Shown here: piece after piece, positions 53,318 to 64,000 of the stretch
Position numbering within the stretch: the first letter of the stretch is position 1
Layout: every line of letters begins with the position of its first letter
Assembly: GCF_019704555.1 (NCBI RefSeq)
Contig: NZ_AP024745.1
Location: forward strand, 6,084,501-6,148,500
DNA length: 64,000 nucleotides
DNA from: Actinoplanes sp. L3-i22
GTDB lineage: Bacteria > Actinomycetota > Actinomycetes > Mycobacteriales > Micromonosporaceae
Reading direction: 5' to 3'
The notes under the pieces: generated by a model
What the model was told of the DNA's origin: nothing
The model's input: only the letters and a program-made list of their open reading frames with translations
Database searches by the model: none
Made by a program: the position numbers and the translations under genes

Positions 53318-53518
53318 AACGGTTGTCAAATACATCGATGCAACCGGGCCGGTCCGGATCCGGTACGGTGTCCTTCGTGAACACCGGACCGGCCATCAGC
53401 CACGCACGGATCGGCGATCCGGTGGATCGCTGACCCCCGCTCGTTCGGCGCGCGGACCGCCGGAGCCAACGCTCCCCCAGGTTCCCGTCAGATCCGAACG
53501 ACTTGCGAGGTCAACGAC

Positions 53519-53893
53519 TTGCCAGCAACTTTCAACCACACCATCATCGCCGCGAAGGACCGCCGGGAGTCGGCGGAGTTCTACCGTTCGCTGATCGAGG
53601 CGGCCGAAGCCCCGTCGTGGGGGTTGTTCACCAATCTCCAGCTGAGTGACGGCGTGCTGCTGCAGTTCGCCGAGCCGCCGGTGGAGATCCAGATGCAGCA
53701 CTACGCGTTCCTGCTCGACGACGAGCTGTTCGACCGGGCGTACGCGCGGTTGCTGGAGCGGGGCATCGAGCACTGGGCGGACCCGCAGATGCGCCGGGCC
53801 GGTGAGATCAACGACGAGCACGGTGGTCGCGGCGTCTACTTCAAGGACCCGGCCGGGCACGCCGTCGAGCTGATCACCCGGCCGTACATCTGA
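53519..53893 (+). CDS. VOC family protein
   Basis: 124-residue glyoxalase-fold protein: FNHTIIAAKDRRESAEFYRS, GVLLQFAE, GRGVYFKDPAGHAVELIT. His/Glu metal ligands appear present (H in FNHT, E in VELIT). TTG start after GCGAGG. Confidence 0.87.
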   Translation: MPATFNHTIIAAKDRRESAEFYRSLIEAAEAPSWGLFTNLQLSDGVLLQFAEPPVEIQMQHYAFLLDDELFDRAYARLLERGIEHWADPQMRRAGEINDEHGGRGVYFKDPAGHAVELITRPYI

Positions 53894-54494
53894 GTTCTGG
53901 ACCCTCCGAACCGGCGCCGGGCGTCCACGTCGGCGGTCCACGCCGCACGGACACCCGGCGCCGCCGCGACGGTCCCGGCGTCCAGACCGCTGCCCCGCTG
54001 CCCGCTGCCCCGCTGCCCCGCTGCCCCGCCGGATGGTCACGGCTGCCGCCTGCTCGCTGATGGCTTGCCAGGCACCGCCCGCTGTCGGTCACGGCTGCGG
54101 CCGCCACTTGCGGGAGTTGCCGATTGCGGTTGCTTCGGGGGTACGCCGTGGGCGCGCTTAGCCGTCCGCGCAAGCCGCCGGCTGGCGTCCAGGGCTGTCC
54201 CAGCGCGATTGAGCAGCCCTCACCACCAGCCGAATCGAACGAGCTGGCGCCCACGGTCGTCAAAGGCCCGCGGAACAGCCGTAACCACCAGCCGACCTCC
54301 GCAGCCCGCGCCGCCCGGCCGACCAGGCCGTGCGGGCAGACCCCACCCTCCACCGGGGGCAGGCCGCCACCAGCCATTATCCCGGAATTCTCAAGATCAC
54401 GCCGAGGGGCCTGTGGACAAGCCGCTGCTGTGGAAAACCTCAAACGATCACCAGAATTTGTTAGCGTCCGGAGTCCGAAGTAGAGGGGCTGGCG
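53894..54494. other. Gene-free stretch with an 8-bp tandem run
   Basis: About 600 bases without a convincing gene. 53989-54030 holds five GCTGCCCC units (one is a base short). The last 80 bases are less GC-rich and likely carry the promoter of the next gene; TGTGGACAA and TGTGGAAAA (54412, 54429) resemble DnaA boxes but are isolated. Confidence 0.55.
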
Positions 54495-55223
54495 ATGCGT
54501 ATCACGGTGCTCGGCGGGTGCGGCGCCTGGCCGCTGCGCGGTGAGGCGTGCAGCGGGTTCCTGGTCGAGCTGGACGGTTTCCGGCTGGTCGTCGATGTGG
54601 GGTACGGGACGATGCCCCGCCTGCCCAGCCCCGACATCGACGCCGTGATCGTCAGTCACGGTCATCCGGACCACTGCGCCGACCTGAACCCGCTGCTCCG
54701 GGCCCGGGTGCTGCGTGCCGAGCCGGCGCCGCCGCTGCCGGTGTTCGCGCCGGGCGGTGCGCTGGACGCGGTGCTCGCGCTGGACCGGCCGGGGATGCTG
54801 GACAGCGGGCTCGATCTGCACGAGTTCGTGCCGGGTGACCGGTTCGAGGCGGGGCCGTTCCGGGTCGAGACGGCGCTGCTGCCGCACTGGGTGCCGAATG
54901 CGGGGCTGCGGATCAGCGCCGGCGGGCAGGTGCTGGCGTATACCGGGGATTGCGGGCCCAGCCCGGAGGTGGCCCGCCTGGCCCGGGACGCGGATGTCTT
55001 CCTGGCCGAGGCTTCCCATCTTGACGACGTACCGAAGGAGGCCGTTGGTTTTCTTTCCAGCGCGACCATTGCGGGCGGGGAGGCGGCGCAGGCCGCGGCC
55101 GGTCATCTCGTGCTGACGCACCTCTTCGCGGAGACTCCGCCGGAGGAGGCGGCCGAGGCCGCGCGCAGCCGCTTCGACGGGGAGGTCACCGTCGCCCGCT
55201 CCGGCCTGGTCCTGCGCCTCTGA
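54495..55223 (+). CDS. MBL fold metallo-hydrolase
   Basis: 242-residue metallo-beta-lactamase fold protein: VSHGHPDHCADLNP (HxHxDH), TALLPHWVPN, YTGDCGPSP, LTHLF. RNase Z-like arrangement without its substrate arm. ATG after GAGGGGC. Confidence 0.88.
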   Translation: MRITVLGGCGAWPLRGEACSGFLVELDGFRLVVDVGYGTMPRLPSPDIDAVIVSHGHPDHCADLNPLLRARVLRAEPAPPLPVFAPGGALDAVLALDRPGMLDSGLDLHEFVPGDRFEAGPFRVETALLPHWVPNAGLRISAGGQVLAYTGDCGPSPEVARLARDADVFLAEASHLDDVPKEAVGFLSSATIAGGEAAQAAAGHLVLTHLFAETPPEEAAEAARSRFDGEVTVARSGLVLRL

Positions 55224-55272
55224 CCCGGCCGCCCAGCACAAGCCGGGCCCCGACACCAGCCCGGCCCGGCCC

Positions 55273-55336
55273 GGCGGGAGCACAGCCCGGCGGGAGCACA
55301 GCCCGGCGGGAGCACAGCCCGGCGGGAGCACAGCCG
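55273..55336. repeat. 16-bp tandem repeat, 4 copies
   Basis: Four copies of GGCGGGAGCACAGCCC (last base of the fourth differs), between two convergent genes. Confidence 0.9.
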
Positions 55337-55388
55337 GGGCTGGCGGCGGCGCGGCCCAGCAGGAGCGCGGCAGCAACCCAGCCCGGGG

Positions 55389-56045
55389 TCAGCGGCTGAA
55401 GAGGGCGCGCCAGCGGGACAGCAGCACGCCCGAATTCGGGGACTCCAGTCGTTCGACGGACTCCTGACGCAGGCCCGAGGCAGCGAAGGCGTCGATCTCG
55501 GCGCGGGTCAGCGGCCACGGCGGCCCGTCGCCCGAGGAGTCGGTGACGGCGGCGGCGAGAACGAGGAGCGTTCCCCCGGCGGCGACGAACGTGCCCACCT
55601 CGGCGATCGCGCGGGCGCGGATCTCCGCCGGCAGAGCCTGAACGTTGTTGCTCTCCAGCACGAAGTCGTAGCCCCGCCGCCACTCCGCCGGCGGCTCCAG
55701 CAGATCGGCCACCCGATAGTCGACCGCCGACCGGGGATGCCGCGACCGAGCCAGCGCAATCGCCGTCCCAGAGATATCAAAAGCGGTCACCGCATACCCC
55801 AGCCCCGCGAGGTGTTCAGCATCCCGCCCGTTGCCGCACCCGACCACCAGCGCCCGCTGCCCGTCCCCACCCGCAAGCGCGAACTCCCGCAGGTTCACGC
55901 TGGCCGAGGGCACGTCCCACGGCACGGTGGCCCGCCCGTCCCGCGCCTCGGCATAGAGCCGCTCGAACCACCCCGTCGCATCCCCGTCCGCCAGCGACTC
56001 CGCCGCGAGCCGCCGGACATCACCGATCCTCGGGTCGGCGGCCAT
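55389..56045 (-). CDS. Class I SAM-dependent methyltransferase
   Basis: 218-residue methyltransferase: VVGCGNGRDAEHLAGLGYAV (SAM site), FDISGTAIALAR and YRVADLLEPP, of the thiopurine methyltransferase-like group. Its start shares bases with the deformylase stop (TGATG), so they are one operon. Confidence 0.87.
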   Translation of the reverse strand: MAADPRIGDVRRLAAESLADGDATGWFERLYAEARDGRATVPWDVPSASVNLREFALAGGDGQRALVVGCGNGRDAEHLAGLGYAVTAFDISGTAIALARSRHPRSAVDYRVADLLEPPAEWRRGYDFVLESNNVQALPAEIRARAIAEVGTFVAAGGTLLVLAAAVTDSSGDGPPWPLTRAEIDAFAASGLRQESVERLESPNSGVLLSRWRALFSR

Positions 56046-56533
56046 CAGCGCGGCACGACCCGCCGAAGTTCCCGGAGTGCCTGCCGCCGCACGTCCCCGA
56101 CCAGGGTGTCGATGTAGAGGCGCCCGTCCAGATGGTCCGTCTCGTGCTGCAGCGCCCGCGCCAGGAAGCCCGTCCCCGCGATCACCACCGGCTCACCGTG
56201 CTGATCGAAGCCGCGCGCGGTGACCGACATCGCCCGCTTCGTCGAGTAGCCGAGCCCGGGCAGCGAGAGGCAGGCCTCGTCGTCCTCCTGCTCCCCGTCG
56301 AAGTCGGACAGCACCGGGTTGATCAGATGCCCGACCTGCCCGGCCACGTTGTAGGAGAACACCCGCAGCCCGATCCCGATCTGCGGCCCGGCAACCCCGG
56401 CCCGCCCCGGCTCCCGGACGGTGTCCTCCAGGTCCCGGACGATCTCGCGCAGGCTGGCGTCAAAATCGGTCACCGGGTCGGAGGGCGTGCGCAGGACCGG
56501 GTCACCGTAGAGCCGAATCGGCCGTACTGTCAT
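56045..56533 (-). CDS. def: Peptide deformylase
   Basis: 162-residue metalloprotease that removes N-formyl groups from new proteins. Motif 3 is intact (HETDHLDG); motif 2 reads EACLSLPG instead of EGCLS, and motif 1 reads GVAGPQIG instead of GLAAPQ. Substitutions at both motifs suggest a secondary, possibly specialised copy. First gene of a two-gene operon. Confidence 0.88.
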   Translation of the reverse strand: MTVRPIRLYGDPVLRTPSDPVTDFDASLREIVRDLEDTVREPGRAGVAGPQIGIGLRVFSYNVAGQVGHLINPVLSDFDGEQEDDEACLSLPGLGYSTKRAMSVTARGFDQHGEPVVIAGTGFLARALQHETDHLDGRLYIDTLVGDVRRQALRELRRVVPR

Positions 56534-56562
56534 GCCCGAAATCCTATCCAGCCGTTACCGGA

Positions 56563-57201
56563 TCAGGCCGCGAGGGCCGCGGGAACGGCGAAATCGCGGG
56601 CCGGAGAAAGCTGGGCGAGGTGGAGCCCGTCGAAGCTGATGGCACTCAGCCCGGCCGCCGCCGGCCGGTCGATGATCGTGATGGTGGCCACGTCGCGGTG
56701 GATCCGGTGGCCCGGGTCGGCGACCGCCGACAGCAGCCGCTGCCACTTGCGCACGTGCGTCGCGAACGAGGACCGCCGCACCTGGCGCCGGCGCGCCTCC
56801 TGCCCGGCCAGCGCCTCCCGCGGATCAACATCGAGAAGCAGCAGATGCGTACGCCGATCCGCCCGCCGCGCCGCCCCGACGATCAGCCGGGTCGCCCAGT
56901 CCCGAGTCCCCGACTCGTGCACCACGACCGATTCGGTCCCTCGCAGCGCCCGGTACAACCGCACGAAGTGCGCCACGTGCACGACCGGCCGCCAGTACTT
57001 GTACGGAATCGCCCCGAGATACGGACTCCACTCGACCCGGGCCTGCTCGGAGTCGAGGAGCCGCACCCCCGGCCGCGGAAAGAGCCGCTTGAGCAGCGTC
57101 GTCTTCCCCGCTCCGGGCACCCCGGCCACCACGAGCAGCGCACCGGCCGGATAGTTGAGCTCCGGAACGCGGCGCCCGCGGAGGTCCTGGCCGACGGCCA
57201 T
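56563..57201 (-). CDS. P-loop ATPase/kinase-like protein
   Basis: 212 residues with Walker A VVAGVPGAGKTTLLKRLF near residue 25 and the pattern of zeta-toxin/small-kinase proteins: LLDSEQARVEW, a His/Arg-rich middle, LLLLDVDPREALAGQ. Substrate unknown. ATG 57201 follows AGAGG. The leader upstream is long and structured (see 57245-57398). Confidence 0.8.
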   Translation of the reverse strand: MAVGQDLRGRRVPELNYPAGALLVVAGVPGAGKTTLLKRLFPRPGVRLLDSEQARVEWSPYLGAIPYKYWRPVVHVAHFVRLYRALRGTESVVVHESGTRDWATRLIVGAARRADRRTHLLLLDVDPREALAGQEARRRQVRRSSFATHVRKWQRLLSAVADPGHRIHRDVATITIIDRPAAAGLSAISFDGLHLAQLSPARDFAVPAALAA

Positions 57202-57244
57202 GGTCGTTTCCTCTCCCGCCGGGGCAGGAGACCGGATCCCCGAT

Positions 57245-57398
57245 GACATCCCGAGACCTCGGCCCCTGTCCGCGGCAACTCACGTCACCAACAGGGCCGA
57301 AGGTCTGGTCCGCCTCGGGAAACCCCGAGGCCCGGGCGTCGGGGGCCGGAGGGCCCCAGGATGTCGAACGACCGGCGGGAGGACTACTCCCCTTCAGC
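57245..57398 (-). ncRNA. Structured leader, candidate yybP-ykoY (manganese) riboswitch
   Basis: Read on the minus strand: a TATTCT -10 (57404-57409), then GAAGGGGAGTAGTCC, TTCGACATCCTGG, two perfect hairpins (GGGGCC/GGCCCC and CCTCGGG/CCCGAGG) enclosed by CTGG/CCAG, and finally AGACCTTCGGCCCTGT pairing with ACAGGGGCCGAGGTCT. GGGGAGTAG and the late AGACC hairpin are the marks of yybP-ykoY RNAs. It ends about 45 bases before the kinase-like gene. Confidence 0.5.
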
Positions 57399-57412
57399 GC
57401 GAAAGAATACCG

Positions 57413-57919
57413 TCACGCCGCAAGCAGGGCCGTCCGGTCGCGCAGCAGCATGTTCTTGAGCTTGATCAGCGACCGCCGGGTCTGGCTCTTGACCACGGTG
57501 ATCGGCACGTCGAGCTCGGCGGCGACCTGTTCGACGCTCTGGTCGGCGAAGTACCGCAGCACCACGATCTTCCGGTCCCGGGCGGGGAGCCGGCGCAGCG
57601 CGCCGAGCATGGTGATCCGCAGGTCGAGGTCCATCGAGTACTCGGGTTCACGCAGCTCGCCCGGGGTCGACTCGGTGGAGCTGCGGCGGCGCCGATGGTC
57701 GACGTACGTCCGGAACAGGACCTTCTGGGCGTACGCCGGAAGGTTGTCGCTGTCCGCGGCCCGGTCCCAGCTCAGGAAGAGCTTGGTCAGGGTGGTCTGG
57801 GTCAGGTCCTGGGCGAGGTGCCAATCGCGGCACAGCTGGAACGCGCTGCTGTGCAGTCGCTGTCTGGTGTCGTTCGCGAACGTCGCGAACTCCTCCGAAA
57901 CCGGCGAGATAGTGAGCAT
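57413..57919 (-). CDS. ECF sigma factor, SigE family
   Basis: 168-residue RNA polymerase sigma factor with region 2 (DLTQTTLTKLFLSWDRAADS) and region 4 (LPARDRKIVVLRYFADQSVE, then VPITVVKSQTRRSLIKLK). ATG 57919 is preferred; an in-frame ATG at 58012 would add an unconserved 31-residue extension. No anti-sigma gene is adjacent. Confidence 0.87.
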   Translation of the reverse strand: MLTISPVSEEFATFANDTRQRLHSSAFQLCRDWHLAQDLTQTTLTKLFLSWDRAADSDNLPAYAQKVLFRTYVDHRRRRSSTESTPGELREPEYSMDLDLRITMLGALRRLPARDRKIVVLRYFADQSVEQVAAELDVPITVVKSQTRRSLIKLKNMLLRDRTALLAA

Positions 57920-58075
57920 GACCTGGGTGTCGCCTTCTCTGGGGCCCACGGTGGCAGGGGATGTCACTGTGGACCGTGTCCGGGAAACGCGTGCGTCAAG
58001 GTACGCGCTCATCCCCCGATCGTGGGGGCGGACGTTGAGAGTGGCACGCAATAGGTAGAGAACGCTCGGAAGCCA

Positions 58076-59326
58076 CTATGCGGAAGCTGTGACCGGTCCC
58101 GCGAGCGCCGCCCGCAGCGGTCCGGCCTTCGCGGCGGCCTCGGCGACCTCGGCCTCCGGGTCGCTGTCGGCGGTGATCCCGCCGCCGGCCCAGGCGTGCA
58201 CGCGGGCGCCGTCGACGGCCACCGTGCGGATGCTCAGCCCCAGGTCGACGTGGTCGTGCCCGATCCAGCCGAGGGCGCCCATGCTGACCCCGCGGCCGAC
58301 CGGTTCGAGTGCGGCGATCTGCGCCAGCGCGGCGATCTTGGGCGCCCCGGTGACGCTCCCGCCGGGACAGACCGCCCGCAGCAGCTCGGCCAGACCCACG
58401 TCGCCGGACAGCGGCGCCGAAACCACCGATTCCGCCTGCCAAAGACCACACCATTGGCGTACGGCGAACAGCTCCTCCACCCGCACCGGCCCGGTCCCGG
58501 GCAGCCGGGCGAGGTCGTTGCGCTCCAGGTCGACGATCATCACGTGCTCGGCGCGTTCCTTGGCCGAGGCGAGCAGCTCCCGGCGGCCCTCGGCGGTGGC
58601 CGGCCGGGTCCCCTTGATCGGCCGGGTGAGGACCCGCCCGTCGCGCACCTCGACGAGGGTCTCCGGCGACGCGGTGGCGATCGCCCAGGAGCCGTCCGGG
58701 GCGGCGAGGACCCCGCCGTACCGCGCGCCGGGCAGGGCGGCGACGCGGTTCAGCGCCGCGGCCGGATCTCCGGCGTACGGCGCGGACGCGTGCCCCACCA
58801 CATTGACCTGATAGACGTCGCCCCGCCCGATCGCGTCCCGGACCCGCTGCACCGCCTGCGCGTGCTGTTCAGGACTCCAGCTCGCCGCCCACGTCCCGAG
58901 TTCCCAGTCACCGGTTGAACCGGTGGTGACCTGCGGGGCGTGTACCCAGATGACGGCGTGGACGTCGGGGACGGAGGGGACCGGCGAGGGTGCGCCGGGC
59001 GTGGCGTTGATCATCACTGATCCGGCATCAGCCGACACGTAGAGCGACGCTCCGCAAATAGTGCCATGGCCGTTAGTCCTATTTTTGTCATCCGTTCGGC
59101 CGAGGTTTCGCACCGGCAGTCCGCTGTCGGCCAGGAACCCGGTCAGAAGCTCAGCAGGGTCACCGGAATCACCCTGTCGCCACGAAAACGAACGTAACGC
59201 ATGGTGACGGGCACGGCAGGCGGTGGGAGCCGCCGGAGGAGCACCGGAGGGAGGTACCGGAGAGTGGTCGGCAGGCCCCCGGACGTGGACCATCGGAAGC
59301 GCGGAATCGTGGCCCGACGCCGTCAC
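58076..59326 (-). CDS. pabB: Aminodeoxychorismate synthase component I
   Basis: Chorismate-binding enzyme (416 residues in this frame) that makes aminodeoxychorismate for folate. Motifs: SPETLVEV, RPIKGTRPA, EHVMIVDLERNDLAR, GGSVTGAPKIAAL, DLGLSIRT, AGGGITADSDPEAEV. The N-terminal 60 residues are low complexity and the true start may be later. An anthranilate-synthase role is possible but less likely, as no trp genes are near. Confidence 0.85.
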   Translation of the reverse strand: MTASGHDSALPMVHVRGPADHSPVPPSGAPPAAPTACRARHHALRSFSWRQGDSGDPAELLTGFLADSGLPVRNLGRTDDKNRTNGHGTICGASLYVSADAGSVMINATPGAPSPVPSVPDVHAVIWVHAPQVTTGSTGDWELGTWAASWSPEQHAQAVQRVRDAIGRGDVYQVNVVGHASAPYAGDPAAALNRVAALPGARYGGVLAAPDGSWAIATASPETLVEVRDGRVLTRPIKGTRPATAEGRRELLASAKERAEHVMIVDLERNDLARLPGTGPVRVEELFAVRQWCGLWQAESVVSAPLSGDVGLAELLRAVCPGGSVTGAPKIAALAQIAALEPVGRGVSMGALGWIGHDHVDLGLSIRTVAVDGARVHAWAGGGITADSDPEAEVAEAAAKAGPLRAALAGPVTASA

Positions 59327-59415
59327 TCGGTTGAACCGTTGTCGTTCGATGTGAGGTAACGTTCGGCCTCGACTTTGTGAACCTTCACACAGCCCCCTAC
59401 CGGAGAAAACCCGCG

Positions 59416-59616
59416 ATGTGCCATCACCTGAACCAATGCCCTCCAGCCGACGCGATCGACCGGGAGGCCGCCCGTACCGTGGCGACCTTCTGCGAGCAGG
59501 GCTGGAGCCTGCTGTGCAACGGTGTCATCGTTTTCGAGGACACCGGTGAGCTCCTGCCGGACGGCACCACGATCGAACCGCACCGAGGTCCGGCCCGGCA
59601 CGCACTCGCCGCTTAG
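59416..59616 (+). CDS. DUF5999 family protein
   Basis: 66-residue protein matching the small actinobacterial family that begins MCHHLNQCPPADA and contains EQGWSLLCNGVIVFEDTGEL. Conserved Cys/His at the start could bind metal. ATG 59416 with GGAG upstream. Confidence 0.87.
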   Translation: MCHHLNQCPPADAIDREAARTVATFCEQGWSLLCNGVIVFEDTGELLPDGTTIEPHRGPARHALAA

Positions 59617-59766
59617 TTACTGAGGGTAACGATACGGCCGCCCGGTTTTGGCGGAAGTTTCGCAGCCCGAAGCCCCCCAGCGGGCTCCTCTCATGAGGAG
59701 GCCCGACCACCCGACATCCGTGGACTTCTCGGTTGAGACAGACCGGCGGCCGGCGGGCAAAGACGG

Positions 59767-59804
59767 CGCAGGCCGCGATCCGATGAAGAACCGCGACCTG
59801 CGCA
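59767..59804 (-). terminator. Terminator of gcvP
   Basis: GCGCAGGTCGCG/CGCGGCCTGCGC stem (one mismatch) read on the minus strand, 14 bases past the gcvP stop and followed by CGTCTTT. Confidence 0.65.
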
Positions 59805-59817
59805 TCAAATCGTAGGG

Positions 59818-62628
<2,811 letters not shown>

Positions 62629-62688
62629 GGGCGACTCCCGGGCTTGAGAAGGCTGACAAAGCCCTCCCCCTCTGTCATACCCACAAAC

Positions 62689-62803
62689 GGGGACTTCAGA
62701 GTCGCCTGCCCGCGCAGTTCGGGTGCCTGTAGAGATTCCGGGGAGGAGTTGCCCCTTCGGCGCCCGTGCTCGTCGATGTGTCGAGACCCGGGTCTCTCCC
62801 ACG
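62689..62803 (-). ncRNA. Glycine riboswitch upstream of gcvP
   Basis: Read on the minus strand: GTGGGAGAGACC, then GCGCCGAAGGGGCAACTCC, CGGAATCTCT and CAGGCACC, and a second-part GGGCAGGCGACTCTG. The GGAGAG / GCCGAAGGGGCAA / AATCTCTNCAGG order is the glycine aptamer signature. It starts about 60 bases before gcvP's ATG. Confidence 0.9.
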
Positions 62804-62862
62804 CGGCTGGCAACCAACCTACCAGTGGACATGACCAAGATCGGTACTCCTAGGGTGGAGCT

Positions 62863-63858
62863 GTGACCTACACCCCTGCCGTTGATCGCTACGAGTCCAT
62901 GACGTACCGCCGCACCGGTCGCAGCGGACTCAAACTGCCCGCCATCTCCCTGGGCCTCTGGCACAACTTCGGTGACACCCGCCCGGCCGACCGCCAGCGG
63001 GACATCGTGCGCCGCGCCTTCGACCTCGGGGTCACCCACTTCGACCTGGCCAACAACTACGGCCCGCCGCCCGGCAGCGCGGAGACCAACTTCGGCCGGA
63101 TCCTGGCCGCCGACTTCAAGAGCCACCGCGACGAGATGATCATCTCCAGCAAGGCCGGCTACACCATGTGGGACGGCCCCTACGGCGACTTCGGCTCGCG
63201 GAAATACCTGGTCAGCTCGCTGGACCAGTCGCTGCAGCGGCTCGGCCTCGACTACGTGGACGTCTTCTACCACCACCGGCCGGACCCGGAGACCCCGCTG
63301 GAGGAGACGATGGGGGCGCTCGACCACATCGTGCGCTCCGGCAAGGCCCTCTACGTCGGCCTGAGCAACTACAAGGCCGAGCAGACCGCGAAGGCCGCCG
63401 CGATCCTGCGCGAGCTGGGCACGCCGCTGCTGATCCACCAGCCGTCCTACTCGATCCTGAACCGCTGGACCGAGCACGACAACCTGCTGGACACGCTGGA
63501 GGAGGCGGGCGCCGGCTGCATCGCGTTCAGCCCGCTGCAGCAGGGCCTGCTCACCGACCGGTACCTGGACGGCATCCCGGACGACTCGCGGATCCGGACC
63601 AGCGTCTTCCTCAACGAGAGCTCGCTCGACGCGAAGACCCTCGGCCGGCTGCACGCGCTCAACGACATCGCCAAGCGGCGCGGTCAGTCCCTGGCCCAGC
63701 TCGCGCTGGCCTGGGCGCTGCGCGACCCCCGGATGACCAGCCTGATCATCGGCGCGTCCAGCGTCCAGCAGCTGGAGAACAACATCGCCGCCCTGAACAA
63801 CCCCGAGCTGTCCGCCGCCGACCTGAGCGACATCGACGGCACCGTCCTCGATCTCTAA
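62863..63858 (+). CDS. Aldo/keto reductase (YghZ-like)
   Basis: 331-residue AKR protein of the L-glyceraldehyde 3-phosphate reductase type: [57 protein letters not shown] and [13 protein letters not shown]. The GTG start is preceded by GTGGAGC. It diverges from gcvP. Confidence 0.93.
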   Translation: MTYTPAVDRYESMTYRRTGRSGLKLPAISLGLWHNFGDTRPADRQRDIVRRAFDLGVTHFDLANNYGPPPGSAETNFGRILAADFKSHRDEMIISSKAGYTMWDGPYGDFGSRKYLVSSLDQSLQRLGLDYVDVFYHHRPDPETPLEETMGALDHIVRSGKALYVGLSNYKAEQTAKAAAILRELGTPLLIHQPSYSILNRWTEHDNLLDTLEEAGAGCIAFSPLQQGLLTDRYLDGIPDDSRIRTSVFLNESSLDAKTLGRLHALNDIAKRRGQSLAQLALAWALRDPRMTSLIIGASSVQQLENNIAALNNPELSAADLSDIDGTVLDL

Positions 63859-63935
63859 GATCAAGATCAACCCAATTGTTTGGTACGGCGTAATTGCCGC
63901 GCACGCCCGGGCCGGTCTTCGTTACCGTCCCGGGC

Positions 63936-64000
63936 ATGACGGAGCTGATCGAGAAGCACACGATCCTGGCTGTCGTGGTCGGCTCCCGCGCCTACGGGCT
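63936..64000 (+). CDS. Nucleotidyltransferase-like protein, 5' end only
   Basis: The first 21 codons run off the window. LAVVVGSRAYGL is the GSRAYG motif of the predicted nucleotidyltransferase family (RlaP/DNA polymerase beta-like). Only the start is visible. Confidence 0.65.
   Translation, partial: MTELIEKHTILAVVVGSRAYG

Noticed and set aside
54412..54437. Two DnaA-box-like 9-mers (TGTGGACAA, TGTGGAAAA)
   Set aside because: Only two sites, with no dnaA or dnaN genes and no AT-rich region, so not an origin.
55273..55336. CRISPR or attachment site
   Set aside because: A simple 16-bp tandem repeat with no spacer and no integrase.

Overview
The window is very GC-rich (roughly 72 percent by eye), uses GTG and TTG starts freely, and carries families typical of filamentous actinobacteria: an ALF-repeat/HINT polymorphic toxin, a DUF5999 protein, a LuxR-type regulator with an NB-ARC ATPase, and a MoxR/DUF58/DUF4129/RDD/SpoIIM block. 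A Micromonosporaceae host such as Actinoplanes is the best guess. That is an inference from style, because the window holds no rRNA or other marker gene.

Layout. 1-5.9 kb: a flavin dehydrogenase diverges from a tightly overlapped operon of two NRPS-independent siderophore (NIS) synthetases and a PLP decarboxylase. 6.0-10.7 kb: a secreted 1458-residue polymorphic toxin with a tiny putative immunity gene and a strong terminator. 10.7-17.3 kb: small enzymes, interrupted by an intact IS630-family element sitting exactly in the shared stop codons of two convergent genes, plus a beheaded TetR gene. 17.4-21.2 kb: a FIST sensor gene, a GAF-GGDEF-EAL gene and a membrane-anchored discoidin-domain gene. 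21.3-30.7 kb: an NB-ARC LuxR regulator, three MFS transporters, a PHP phosphatase, an ABC-2-like membrane protein with TetR-type operators, and an 18-bp inverted repeat. 30.7-32.4 kb: a lower-GC island with an IS30-type transposase tail, an orphan Imm10 immunity gene, an unknown gene and a tRNA 3'-end remnant.

32.6-39.7 kb: redox genes with their regulators (ArsR/aldo-keto reductase; MarR/NUDIX/alcohol dehydrogenase/AAA ATPase). 39.7-46.9 kb: the MoxR block, a conserved actinobacterial envelope-associated cluster. 47-56.5 kb: a siderophore-interacting reductase with a divergent TetR gene, an FGE-like protein, HAD and RidA proteins, a beta-lactamase-fold hydrolase, an MBL hydrolase, a methyltransferase and peptide deformylase. 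56.5-64 kb: a P-loop kinase-like gene with a long structured leader resembling a manganese (yybP-ykoY) riboswitch, an ECF sigma factor, pabB, gcvP under a recognisable glycine riboswitch, an aldo-keto reductase and the start of a nucleotidyltransferase.

Most genes are metabolic singletons or two-gene units. The genes most clearly working together are the siderophore operon (with the reductase at 48 kb possibly releasing iron from the product), the toxin/immunity pair, the FIST/c-di-GMP pair and the MoxR block. Intergenic spaces hold several short tandem repeats and a 34-bp element present twice.
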